From Bremia lactucae (lineage: Eukaryota; Oomycota; Peronosporomycetes; Peronosporales; Peronosporaceae), in contig NC_090615.1 of NCBI RefSeq assembly GCF_004359215.1, positions 1,359,049-1,374,938 on the forward strand: a stretch of DNA of 15,890 nucleotides, read 5' to 3'. Below are positions 8,160 through 15,890 of the stretch, piece after piece. A program made the translations under genes and the position numbers. Below the pieces are notes generated by a model. It ran no database searches. It was not told the origin of the DNA and was given only the letters and a program-made list of their open reading frames with translations. Numbering within the stretch: position 1 is the first letter of the stretch; each line of letters opens with the position of its first letter.

Positions 8160-8606
8160 TGTAACGAAGCACTACGACTGTACTGCTTCAGTACAAGTCC
8201 ACTTCGCACTGCTTCGGTTGTGAGTGGTGCCTTACGTTACTTCACGTACAATAGTACAATAGTACGTGCAGAGGAAGACTTCTTTCAAAGACAACTACCT
8301 CAAAGAGGGCTAGATGAAAACTTATTAATATAATTAAATTTCTCTTCTTTCTATCTGTTAATGCTAACTTAATTATGAACTAATACTAAACATGCAATTG
8401 AAATCTTATCTGTCTCTCTCTTTGTTTACATTAACAGCTGATTACTCTGCGGGATAAAAGATATAATGGCCTATACCAATTTATGAGTAAGATTTCTGAA
8501 CATTACTATATAAAGTAATATTCTCCAAATATTCTCTACCTTTTAGATAATATATTAATTATAAACCTTTTAGTGTAAATTTCATGCAACGATACACCCC
8601 GTTACA
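8160..8606 (-). repeat. 3' LTR of element B
   Basis: 447 bases. On the minus strand it starts TGTAACGGGGTGTATCG immediately after the polypurine tract and ends GTGCTTCGTTACA. It aligns with 2483-2906 over its whole length with scattered differences and small indels. It lacks the extra 5' U3 segment (TGTAACGGGC...) seen at 2907-2957 and 7854-8050. Its right end is an inverted copy of 8052-8159. Confidence 0.85.
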
Positions 8607-8621
8607 TCACCCCTCCCTTAA
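8607..8621 (-). promoter_or_regulatory. Polypurine tract of element B
   Basis: The minus strand reads TTTAAGGGAGGGGTGA directly before the LTR start TGTAACG. A purine run abutting the 3' LTR primes plus-strand DNA synthesis in LTR retrotransposons. Element C has a very similar tract at 14488-14502. Confidence 0.75.
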
Positions 8622-8724
8622 ACGACAATCACTCTGACTGTCATTATTTCAAGTGGTAACTATGTGACCACTTCATTTAAAAATGATGTTGGCTAGTCAT
8701 AACCACCATTTTTAATTCCATCGC

Positions 8725-10364
8725 ATGAGGAACAAATTCATGCGGGGTGTTGATAGTGCTGCTCCTTCGGCTGTGGTTCGTGCAGCCGCGGGTGACGCAC
8801 TTTTATCTCTTGCGACAGACGGAACGTCTGCCAAAGTATCTTCTACTCGCGCAACACTAGATGTTGCGGGTGCACGTGGTGATTCACCACGTGAATACGA
8901 CCCCTCTTTGGAGGTCGACTACGAATGCGAGTCAGACGAAATGGCCGACTCGGGCTGAATAGAACAGTCGCCTGATAGACGTCAGACGGCTGACCATGAG
9001 CAATCGAATGAGAGGGCTCATTCTGATGGACGAGTTAATAATCTATTTGGTTCCGACGATTATGATGATCCCTCATCGCTCGTTCCGTCTACCTTACGGT
9101 CACCTGCACCTGTTTCTGTGCAAGGTGATGACGATGGCGTAAGCCATCGTAATAAAAATTCTTGTGGTACCCCTGCTTCAGTGGGTACCACTCAGGGGAG
9201 TGAAGATAATAAAATGTCTCATCTCGCCCCTGAAAAGAAGCCGTGGCTTTTGCCAGAACGGCTAATTAATAGCTTGTCTGGAGAGACTACTCCTCACAAT
9301 AAATATCCTTTATTTATTGCGACAAAGCTACATGGCCTTGATCCCAGCGCGAAGAACCTTCGCGCTGAGAAAATTTTTATCTCGATGCTTTTCTTAAGCA
9401 TCGATGGTTTAGTGGCAACAATAAGCGAGAAAAAGTCTTGTTTATGCAAGCCTGGAGCGCGTTCATTCGCAATGTCAAAGACTGGACGCGAAGCCTGGTT
9501 TAAAAAAAAAACTTAACGGGAATCGCGGTAAATTTGAGAAAAAAAACTTCAACCGGTGCAAAGTAAACTGCATTGGTGTCACGAGAGGCTGGGCTTTCAT
9601 GCCTCACGTGGGGTGATTCCTGTCCGTGTTGTGTAGACAGCTCAAAGAGGGTAAAAGCGGATGTCTATTTCCTTTTTTTGCCCTGGGGAAGGGCTCGCAT
9701 CTTTATTGAGATGCGGGATGCGATTGACGTTTTGCAATCGATCTACAGGAACCAGGTACGCGTGTTTTATGATGGGTCTTCTGAACTATCGGATAGGACT
9801 CGTCATACCGACGGACGAGGCCCTCAACGTCAGCAACCAGCTGGGAACGAGGCTCTTAACTGTCATGTGAAGGTGGATGTTCGCCAGCGAACAAATTAAC
9901 TCGTTCGCTGCCCCTTCACATCACGATGGTTCTGGATACGCTCCACAAAGAAATGTTGACCATCGGGGGAATCCACCAATGGTTGTGGTGGAGGAAGAAA
10001 AATTAGATCCAAACCGTTTGTCGGATCTAGAGTCGAAGATCGACAAAATCGATCGGTTCCTCCATGATTTGGAAGAGGATCTTGATCACGAGCGCGGAAA
10101 GCGTTGCTCTTTATAGCAGACGTTGCAGCTCATCATATCGAACGGTTGGAAGACCGTTCGAAGAGTGCGTACTTCATGTTGAAGTACGAACGGACTTATC
10201 ACGCTTTTCGTGATGAGCTGTCGTCAGCTCATCGCGGTTTCGAGGTTTATCGGACCCGACATGAGAATCCTCAGATTCAGCATGAAAATTTGGTTCGCGA
10301 TCACAAAAATCTTTTAGGGATTCTTGAAAAGGGTTGTCAGACCCGTCCTCGGAAGAAACCGTGA
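8725..10364 (+). pseudogene. Antisense ORF of element B (acidic/Ser-rich N-part, coiled-coil C-part)
   Basis: This region between pol and the 3' LTR reads on the strand opposite to the element. From ATG 8725 one frame stays open to 9516 (264 codons) with a single TGA at 8956. It is Ser/Thr/Asp-rich (DPSLEVDYECESDE, GSDDYDDPSSL) and then contains KKPWLLPERLINSL and NKYPLFIATKLHGLDPSAK. After an A-run at 9501-9509 the reading breaks up. Partial frames continue at 9573-9899 and 9877-10116 (LSDLESKIDKIDRFLHDLEE, a heptad-like coiled coil), then 10104-10364 (more charged helix), which overlaps the pol C-terminus at 10174-10364. I do not recognise a family. The same arrangement in element C argues for a real accessory protein; gag-like or RNA-binding roles are guesses. 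Confidence 0.6.
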
Positions 10365-10533
10365 ACTGATGGTAAGGGCGGAGCCGATCAACGTAAAACA
10401 TAGGATGCGAATGCATCCTACGTGGCAATTCTATTGTGTACGCATTGTCTCTGCGATGCAGTATACGGAACGGCCCAATGAACTTGGGTAGTAGTTTACT
10501 GCTACCCACACTAGTGACTACGCGCTTAGGCAA
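10174..10533 (-). pseudogene. Integrase C-terminal GPF/Y module of element B
   Basis: 119-residue open segment with KLLPKFIGPFRILHRRDNAY, then RMHSHPMFYVDRLRPYHQ. This is the GPF/Y module that follows the integrase core in many Gypsy elements. No chromodomain is visible after it, in contrast to element C. The last part overlaps the plus-strand coiled-coil frame. It is separated from the integrase core by a degraded 330-base stretch (10534-10866). Confidence 0.8.
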
Positions 10534-11640
10534 GTGTACCGTAGAGAACAGTACTAATAAATGTTACTTATAAGAACATTTGCTCTTCCATGATTGTCTG
10601 CGTTAGGTGTCATACAGACCACTGCGTTAGCAATCGAACTCTGAACGAAATGGACTACTGGTTCTCAAGCTAGCAGAAATTCCTCTGCTGACCCATTTGT
10701 TTTGTCGTTTCCAGTGCACTTTGATCGCACTGCCATAAGATATTTCTCGAGGCAATCGACATCGAAGTCATTCGCATCGTTGGTAACTTCCATGCGTGAT
10801 GAGCATGAGTCAGAATGGCTTTGCTCGAGCAAGACTCCCCCCTCTTAAACTAGAGGATCCCTCTAATTAGGTGGGTATGCGAGCATGGCGTAAGCCATTC
10901 ACAAAAAACGGTGTATGCATTGTAGACGCATGCACCGAATTATTGATGGCGAATTCGACCATCGGTAAAAACTCGCTCCAATTCGGATACGATATATATT
11001 GGACGTAACCTCTAGTATCTCTTTGAGGACGCGATTTACGCGTTCTATTTGACCATCTGTCTCTGGGTGATCGGATGTTGACATCGTCAGCCGTGTTCCC
11101 GAGAGATCGGAACGCGGATTGCCAGAACTCCGCCGTGAACCGTGGATCTCTATCCGAGACCAATTCACGCGGTAAACCGTAGAGTATGAATACCGTGTCA
11201 ATATAGACACGGGCACAACCCGGAGCCGTAATCGTTTCTGGACTGCAGCAAGATGGTACATCTTGCTGAATCCGTCTACAAAAACAAATATTCCATTGTT
11301 TTTGTTATCATCTTCGAGAAATCCGACGACGAAGTCCAAGATGCGGACTGCCAATATTATGTCGAAAGTGGTAGAGGCTGGAGAGATGCACAGGATGAAG
11401 GGCTAGGCTTAACCCGTTGACATACCTCGCAAGCACTAATGTACTTGCGCACGGACTGATACTGGCGGGGCCAATAAAAGTCGCGACACCTAATGATATA
11501 TGTTCTCTTACGTCCACGATACCCACTTGTTGGTGCATCGTGGCACTCATACACGGTGCGCAAGCGCAAATTATTGTGAGTTGGGACAACGACATGTAGA
11601 GTGTCGCTGGCAACGGCTATGTAATACAATAATTCGTTGC
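10534..11640 (-). pseudogene. Gypsy integrase, frameshifted (element B)
   Basis: Integrase joins element DNA to the host genome. From the N-terminus: a zinc-binding HHCC region at about 11629-11357 (CHDAPTSGYRG...CEVCQRVK), in which the second His is Tyr. The catalytic core follows with the first Asp in ILDFVVGF (near 11340), the second in VSDRDPRFTAEFW (near 11155) and the Glu in DHPETDGQIERVNRVL. The core is spread over at least three frames. Downstream SEFLPMVEFAINNSVHAST continues to 10867, ending in a stop; 10534-10866 is degraded. The missing zinc His and the frame breaks make it inactive. Confidence 0.85.
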
Positions 11641-11674
11641 GTGTAAAGCCGGTAAATATGAAAGATTCATCGGA

Positions 11675-12896
11675 TTAATTCATCAGATGATCCATTAAAG
11701 GCAAATAATCCTTATCTTCTGCGTAGACTTTCTTTATGTCAGTAAACAAAGTTGAAAACGGAATACTTGTAATGTGTGTTGCAAAAGTGATATTTTTTTC
11801 ACTGTTGGATTGCGCAGGTGTGGGCTGTTTACGGCCGCGCGTAATGGAGCATGGTCCATATGCGATGAACGGTCTATCTCCTCGAAAATAGACTTTAAAT
11901 TTAACCAGTGCATATTTTATGGCAAGGAGTTTCTTCTTTGTAAGGCACTGGGTAATTTGCGTGCAGCTGCCGCAATTGATAACAGACGACGCGCTCCGCG
12001 CCGTCCGTATCGTATTGAATAAACGCAAAGCCGATTGCGAAATCGCTGGCGTCACAGACCACATGGAATGGTCTGTCTTGATCTGCAATCGCCAATATGG
12101 GCGATTGCATCAAGCTTTGCTTGATACCTTCGAACGAACGCTGACAATCAGCGTTCTGTAACCATTTCTCGTCTTTTCAAGAGACGAGAGAGATGAACTG
12201 TCATCTCGGCATTATTGGGATAGTACTTGTACAAATAGGCCGCTAAACCAAGGAACTTTCTAAGTCCCTTGATATCGACTGAAACTGGCCAATCGGTGAT
12301 TGCCTTGATCTTTTCGGGATCAGGGCGCACGCCATGTTTACCGACAATGCACCTAAGAAGTTGTATTTCGCTTGCAGCGAATATACACTTCTTGAGATTT
12401 GCATACAATTTATATTTTCGCTTAAGTGTAAGAACCTAACGAACGTGGGTTTTATGAACTTCCACGTCCGTCTTTCCGTCCATGGCTCGGCTATGGACGA
12501 ATACATCGTCAAAATAACTCTGTACGAATTTTTGCACCGGTCTCAACAGATTTGTTACGCATCTGTTGAATAATGCCGCGCTACTAAGCCCCTGAGGCAT
12601 CACTAGCTAAGACATCACTAGTCATTCTCAGAGAATCCCAATGGGAGTGCTCACTGCTGTGTTCGGAATGTCCCGTTCACGCATAAGGATTTGATAGAAC
12701 CCATCCATCAGATCCATAGACGAAAAAAATGGTAATCTTAGATATACCATCTATATTTACGTCTTTTCTAGGTATCGGCGTTTGAGCCGGTACCGTTGCA
12801 GCATTCAATTTGTTGAATGTGTGCACTATCCGCCACCCTTATGTGGTCTTTCGCGCACAGAAGGTCGGAGAGCTATGTGGGGAGGTTGACTCCCTT
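11675..12896 (-). pseudogene. Gypsy reverse transcriptase and RNase H, broken (element B)
   Basis: RT copies element RNA into DNA; RNase H degrades the template. On the minus strand the fingers/palm start near 12800 (LMDGFYQILMRERDIP) and the catalytic YFDD lies at 12505-12516. Thumb and connection follow (GKHGVRPDPEKIKAITDWPV, KGLRKFLGLAAYL; 12148-12408). RNase H follows at 12113-11675, with PFHVVCDASDFAIG holding the first Asp. The block where the later catalytic Asp (normally T-D-H) should be reads FIAYGPCSITRGRKQ and then jumps to a later part, so a deletion is likely. Frame changes occur near 12560, 12150 and 12000, and a 9-base direct repeat (12598-12606 and 12613-12621) adds a small duplication in RT. 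Confidence 0.87.
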
Positions 12897-13650
12897 ACAT
12901 GGCCCGCTATTACTCGATCGATAAGAATTTATCGATCGCGAGTTCTTGTTCACGAGGCAGTGGCCACTGCTTCATGACACAGTACTTCGAGCCCGGTTTG
13001 AGCTCGATCTCATGTCGAGTGGATTTATCCTTAGGCAACTCGCATGGAACTGCTTCAAGGAATACATCCATGAATTCCATTAAATCTTCGTAGAGAGGAT
13101 TTCCCTTGAGTGGCTACGTATTTTTCAATCTGGGTCTTCACATCAAGGACACTTTCGTCCATCGATGAGCTACTGAAACCCCGTTCGTTCTCTGCAAAGA
13201 TTGCCGATGATCTCATATCGGTTACGTATTCGTCCTCTGTGACGAGTACGCAGATCTGCTTGATTTTACCACTATACATATCTCTCAAGAACCGCTTGGA
13301 TTCTAGGGTTGGTAATGGAGTTATCTTTGAATTTAACTTCGGAGGCGCATACAGATCAAGAGTAGAAGCGCCTACTCTTGAACTGTTATCAACCAAGACA
13401 TTCAATGTCTCGGTTTCTTCCTGAGATTTATTCACAGGATGCCGGGGGATGAATCCCTCGGGATCTTGAAGTCTAGTTACTTCAACTATTTGAGGAGATT
13501 TCTCCTAAAGTACGTGGAAATCTCTTTCCTCAACCTCTCCGAGTGTGATTGCGCTATCACAGTCGGGTCCTCTACGGTCGACTCTCAACTCGACCTAGGA
13601 TCATCGTGTTGTCCCTTTAGGGCAACCAGTATACTCCTTGAATGTCGCCC
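12897..13650 (-). pseudogene. PR-RT linker of element B
   Basis: Matches 1-913 of element A base by base with few gaps. The segment 13055-13435 is open for 126 codons on the minus strand (LYAPPKLNSKITPLPTLES, ICVLVTEDEYVTDMRSSAIF). It is part of the pol precursor; no catalytic motif is visible. It contains several of the perfect inverted repeats described in the findings, for example 12915-12938. Confidence 0.7.
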
Positions 13651-13658
13651 GCTAGCGT

Positions 13659-13956
13659 CTATTTATGTCCTAATCCACTCGACGTTTTCGAGTGGTGAAC
13701 CTTCGGCGCTGCCTGTGCATTGGCACAGCCGCCGGCAGCTGACTCCACAGTGTGATTCTTAATCACACTGGGATCTTGTGCAGTCGTACTAACGACCGTA
13801 CCACAAGTGAGGCCATCGCACTCACTCGTAGTACATCCACACGCTTGTGAACGCTCCAAGACGTTCATCAGATGGCCATCTGATGAGCAATTGGCAGGCA
13901 CTCTTTACGGATCGATGCTGCCAGCTGGTCCTTAGCTCGTATTTTCTGAGCCAAGG
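13659..13956 (-). pseudogene. Protease C-terminal end of element B, cut by element C
   Basis: The minus-strand reading (CGCTTSECDGLTCGTVVSTT) equals the segment that follows the protease in element A. The alignment with A ends after CTGAGCCAAGG at 13956, and the next base starts the element C LTR. The remaining protease, including the active site, must lie on the far side of element C. Confidence 0.75.
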
Positions 13957-14487
13957 TGTAGGCGGGCACGTCGTAATGCGGCCACGCTCTACTTAGACAC
14001 ACACCCTATTACAGCGAGGAAGCAGTTAAACCTGCTTCTCTTGTGTGCAGTGAGGTAGTTGTGGCGGGCGCGCGAGCGACTCACCCAACACAATAAGTAC
14101 TGCGGCTTAGTGTCGTTACAAGAGCGGTAGTCCGTCTCCTGGTGCTTACTTACCAAGTAGGAAGTAGATTTCAGACTGATATATATTTAATCTTTTTAAA
14201 TATAAATACCTATTTTTCCAATTAAAATGTTATCTCTATAGATATCATTGAATATGTATTGCGAGCGTATCTTTCGAGATACCTCGCGTAACGGATGATG
14301 CTGGGCGTCATCCCTCCTAATGTGAATGCACCCATGTGCATCTCATACACAAGGGTTGGTCACAAATGTGCACCACGCCCGAGTGCTGGGTCTAATTACT
14401 ATTATTTAGTAATTGACCATCCCGTTAAGCACACCAAGCGTACTTAACGGGGACTGTGAAAAAGTAGGGTTACTTTAGCCCGTTGCA
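13957..14487 (-). repeat. 3' LTR of element C
   Basis: 531 bases. On the minus strand it begins TGCAACGGGCTAAAGTAACC right after a purine tract and ends GTGCCCGCCTACA, where homology of the flank to element A breaks off. The ends are the usual TG...CA. The first about 190 bases resemble the plus-strand fragment 7854-8050. The rest, including an AT-rich middle (14170-14260) and a GC-richer end, has no match in the window. Confidence 0.8.
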
Positions 14488-14502
14488 CCATCCCCCCTTA
14501 AG
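14488..14502 (-). promoter_or_regulatory. Polypurine tract of element C
   Basis: The minus strand reads CTTAAGGGGGGATGG directly before the LTR start TGCAACG. It has the same TTAAGGG core and position as the tract of element B (8607-8621), supporting both LTR boundaries. Confidence 0.75.
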
Positions 14503-14618
14503 AACAGATTTACATTTTTATATTCGTCAAAGAGGAGCGAGGAATTGCGAGTAGCTTTACGCACCGCTAGTTCACTCAATCACTCTAGCGACCTGTGTTT
14601 CCATATACGGCGCTTAAG

Positions 14619-15890
14619 ATGCCACCTGAAAGGGGCCACGTTGGTGGGTCGTCTGCGAAGACGCCTACTCAACCTCAAACTAAGCGCACGCGCCGCGTAA
14701 ATTCGCCGGCCGCGTCTAATGCCTTAGTCGAAATGCCGACAGCTACTGCTGCTGTCGCATTAACGGGGCTAACGGATTCATCCAGTTTAACAGTGAGGAT
14801 CTTGATCTGTCGCTCATAGTCGACTACAATGAGTCGACACCGTTGCCGTCATCTCATAGTAGTGATGCGGACAACGAACTGATGAGGAATGATGATGGCG
14901 CATGATTGCCCATCCAAACTTCTCTCATGGCTCACAAAATGGAGACAGCAACATTTACGAATGCTGCCTCGTCGTCTACGCTGGATAGCGCAGCGACAGA
15001 AAATGAGAGCACTGACCATAAAGGCGCAGCCACTTCTCCGTTGGTTAAAATCACAACGACTTATGCTTAGACCATAATCCATAATGGTTCTGACATAGAG
15101 GATTCGGAGCCTAAAGCTCCGTCAACGACACGTGAACGTGCTCAGTCGGTGTCACAAGCCAGTCGTTTAGAACGTGGCTATGTGACGGGTGGCATATCAT
15201 TGATGCCCCTCCATCTAAATGGCCTCGTTTAAACGGGCGAAGAGCGTCGCCCTTGTAGACGCACATAATTATTATAGCGTCTTTAAATCATGGAAGGCTC
15301 AGGGAAAATCGATTGGGCGTATTTTCACGATCCCGGTCGTGTTACGTTTTATTGAAACGCCCGACCATTACGAGGCGGAATTCCTCCGCCGCATTCATCC
15401 GCATTCCGATGCGATTAAATAGCGGTCGCAGCGAATTAATTTCGTCCACTTGCGGTGAAAAAAATCATGGGTGGTTCTGTACCCCCTGTTTCTTCTCACA
15501 ACGCTACTTCTGCTAGTCCATTTGAGACTAGCGAAGAGGCCTCAGCTGGTGCTCCTTTTCATAGGCAGCCACCAAGCCGGGCACATCAATACGTAGGGTA
15601 TCGATCGGTTCCCAAGAGTCAAAACTCTTCGGGTAACCTTTCCATTGGACGAGGATCTGGTACCCTTGCGTCACGGAGCGGTGGGCAAGCAACCTTCCAA
15701 CAAGGAAGCGTTGATTCCCACCCGCATCCATTAGTGCCGGTGGCGCCCGATAGGAGCGGCGATCTCGCCCACCTAATCGCGGCTGCCTTACCTTCGTCCG
15801 TTCAGTCGCATGCTGCTGAACGACGTATTGCGGATCTCGAGGGTCAAGTCTCGCGACTGACCTCGGATCTCGTTGATGTCCGAGCGAAGG
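14619..15890 (+). pseudogene. Antisense ORF of element C (Ser-rich N-part, coiled-coil C-part)
   Basis: It reads opposite to the element, starting 117 bases from the polypurine tract, close to the 104 bases in element B. The N-terminal frame has a basic patch (KRTRRVNSP), then a frame change near 14780 leads to FNSEDLDLSLIVDYNESTP, which resembles DPSLEVDY in element B. Ser/Thr-rich segments follow with stops at 14904, 15067 and 15228. Short frames at 15219-15422 contain YYSVFKSWKAQGKS. From ATG 15467 the frame is open for 141 codons to the window edge, ending in a charged heptad-like helix (ERRIADLEGQVSRLTSDLVD). The C-part overlaps the pol chromodomain on the other strand. No family recognised; the N-terminal part is decayed, the C-terminal part looks intact. 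Confidence 0.6.
15528..15890 (-). CDS. Pol C-terminus with chromodomain (element C), partial
   Basis: Open for 120 codons from the window edge to the TAG at 15528-15530. The last 67 residues contain a chromodomain at about 15570-15713: QRFLVGRLL, then ILVQWKGYPKSFDSWEP, with the WKGY and SWEP signatures. Chromodomains at the end of integrase guide chromoviruses to modified histones. The usual acidic residue in the first strand (V-E-x-I) is Gly here. The upstream part (before 15731) is a Pro/Arg-rich linker in the same frame, so the true start is outside the window. Both strands are open here; see the antisense ORF. Confidence 0.8.
   Translation of the reverse strand, partial: PSLGHQRDPRSVARLDPRDPQYVVQQHATERTKVRQPRLGGRDRRSYRAPPALMDAGGNQRFLVGRLLAHRSVTQGYQILVQWKGYPKSFDSWEPIDTLRIDVPGLVAAYEKEHQLRPLR

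Larger units (their letters stand above)
8160..13956 (-). mobile_element. Ty3/Gypsy retrotransposon B (3' part, interrupted by element C)
   Basis: Minus-strand Gypsy element of the same family as A. From the 3' end: LTR (8160-8606), polypurine tract, a plus-strand ORF region (8725-10364), integrase, RNase H, RT, linker and the end of protease (13956). At 13957 the sequence switches abruptly to the LTR of element C; in element A the matching sequence continues past this point (about 1076 onward), so C sits inside B. Gag and the 5' LTR of B should lie to the right of the window. All pol domains carry frameshifts or deletions, so this copy is dead by itself. Confidence 0.88.
13957..15890 (-). 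mobile_element. Ty3/Gypsy retrotransposon C (3' part), nested in element B
   Basis: Minus-strand element entering the window from the right. Visible are the 3' LTR (13957-14487), polypurine tract, plus-strand ORF and the C-terminal end of pol with a chromodomain. The LTR differs from that of A/B except for similarity at its start, and pol ends in a chromodomain, so this is a separate family. It interrupts the protease region of B. The rest (pol, gag, 5' LTR) lies outside the window. Confidence 0.85.

Noticed and set aside
8246..8270. ACAATAGT tandem unit in the LTR of B as a microsatellite or CRISPR-like repeat
   Set aside because: Only two to three short units; part of LTR variation, and CRISPR does not apply to a eukaryotic genome.
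9573..9899. 108-residue frame as a separate gene
   Set aside because: Begins at TTG and lies inside the decayed antisense ORF region of element B; treated as a shifted part of it.
14595..14618. GTG start eight codons before ATG 14619
   Set aside because: Eukaryotic context and a normal ATG in frame make the GTG start unnecessary.

Overview
The window looks like a piece of an oomycete nuclear genome (Phytophthora / downy-mildew lineage). The evidence is an elicitin-like secreted protein with the six-cysteine pattern, a secreted protein carrying two PAN/Apple repeats, oomycete-style initiator motifs upstream of both genes, no visible introns, and Ty3/Gypsy LTR retrotransposons on both sides. 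No species call is possible from sequence alone.

Layout. (1) 1-2957: the 5' part of a decayed Gypsy element on the minus strand ('element A'): 5' LTR at the right, then primer-binding site, gag with zinc knuckle, protease and pol linker, cut by the left edge of the window. (2) 2958-7853: a gene island with two minus-strand genes, an elicitin-like GPI-anchored protein (4417-4962) and a PAN/Apple protein with an unrecognised cysteine-rich C-terminal domain (5551-7128). About 1.45 kb (2958-4416) has no convincing gene. (3) 7854-8159: a plus-strand LTR fragment. (4) 8160-13956: 'element B', minus strand, same LTR family as A: 3' LTR, polypurine tract, a plus-strand (antisense) ORF, then integrase, RNase H, RT, linker and protease pieces, broken by frameshifts. 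(5) 13957-15890: 'element C', a different Gypsy family on the minus strand, whose 3' LTR is inserted into the protease region of B. It again shows a polypurine tract, a plus-strand ORF and a pol C-terminus with chromodomain, and it runs off the right edge.

The history reads as a nest: an old plus-strand LTR was entered by B, and B was entered by C. The gene island lies between same-oriented copies A and B, so it is flanked by direct repeats.

Three observations stand out. Elements B and C belong to different LTR families, yet both carry an antisense ORF between pol and the 3' LTR, encoding a Ser/acidic N-terminal part and a coiled-coil part that overlaps the end of pol. At the right edge both strands are open for 360 bases. 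Finally, the retroelement sequence, but apparently not the two host genes, is packed with short perfect inverted repeats (arms 7-14 bases, tiny loops), several per 100 bases in places; no feature I know of explains this.
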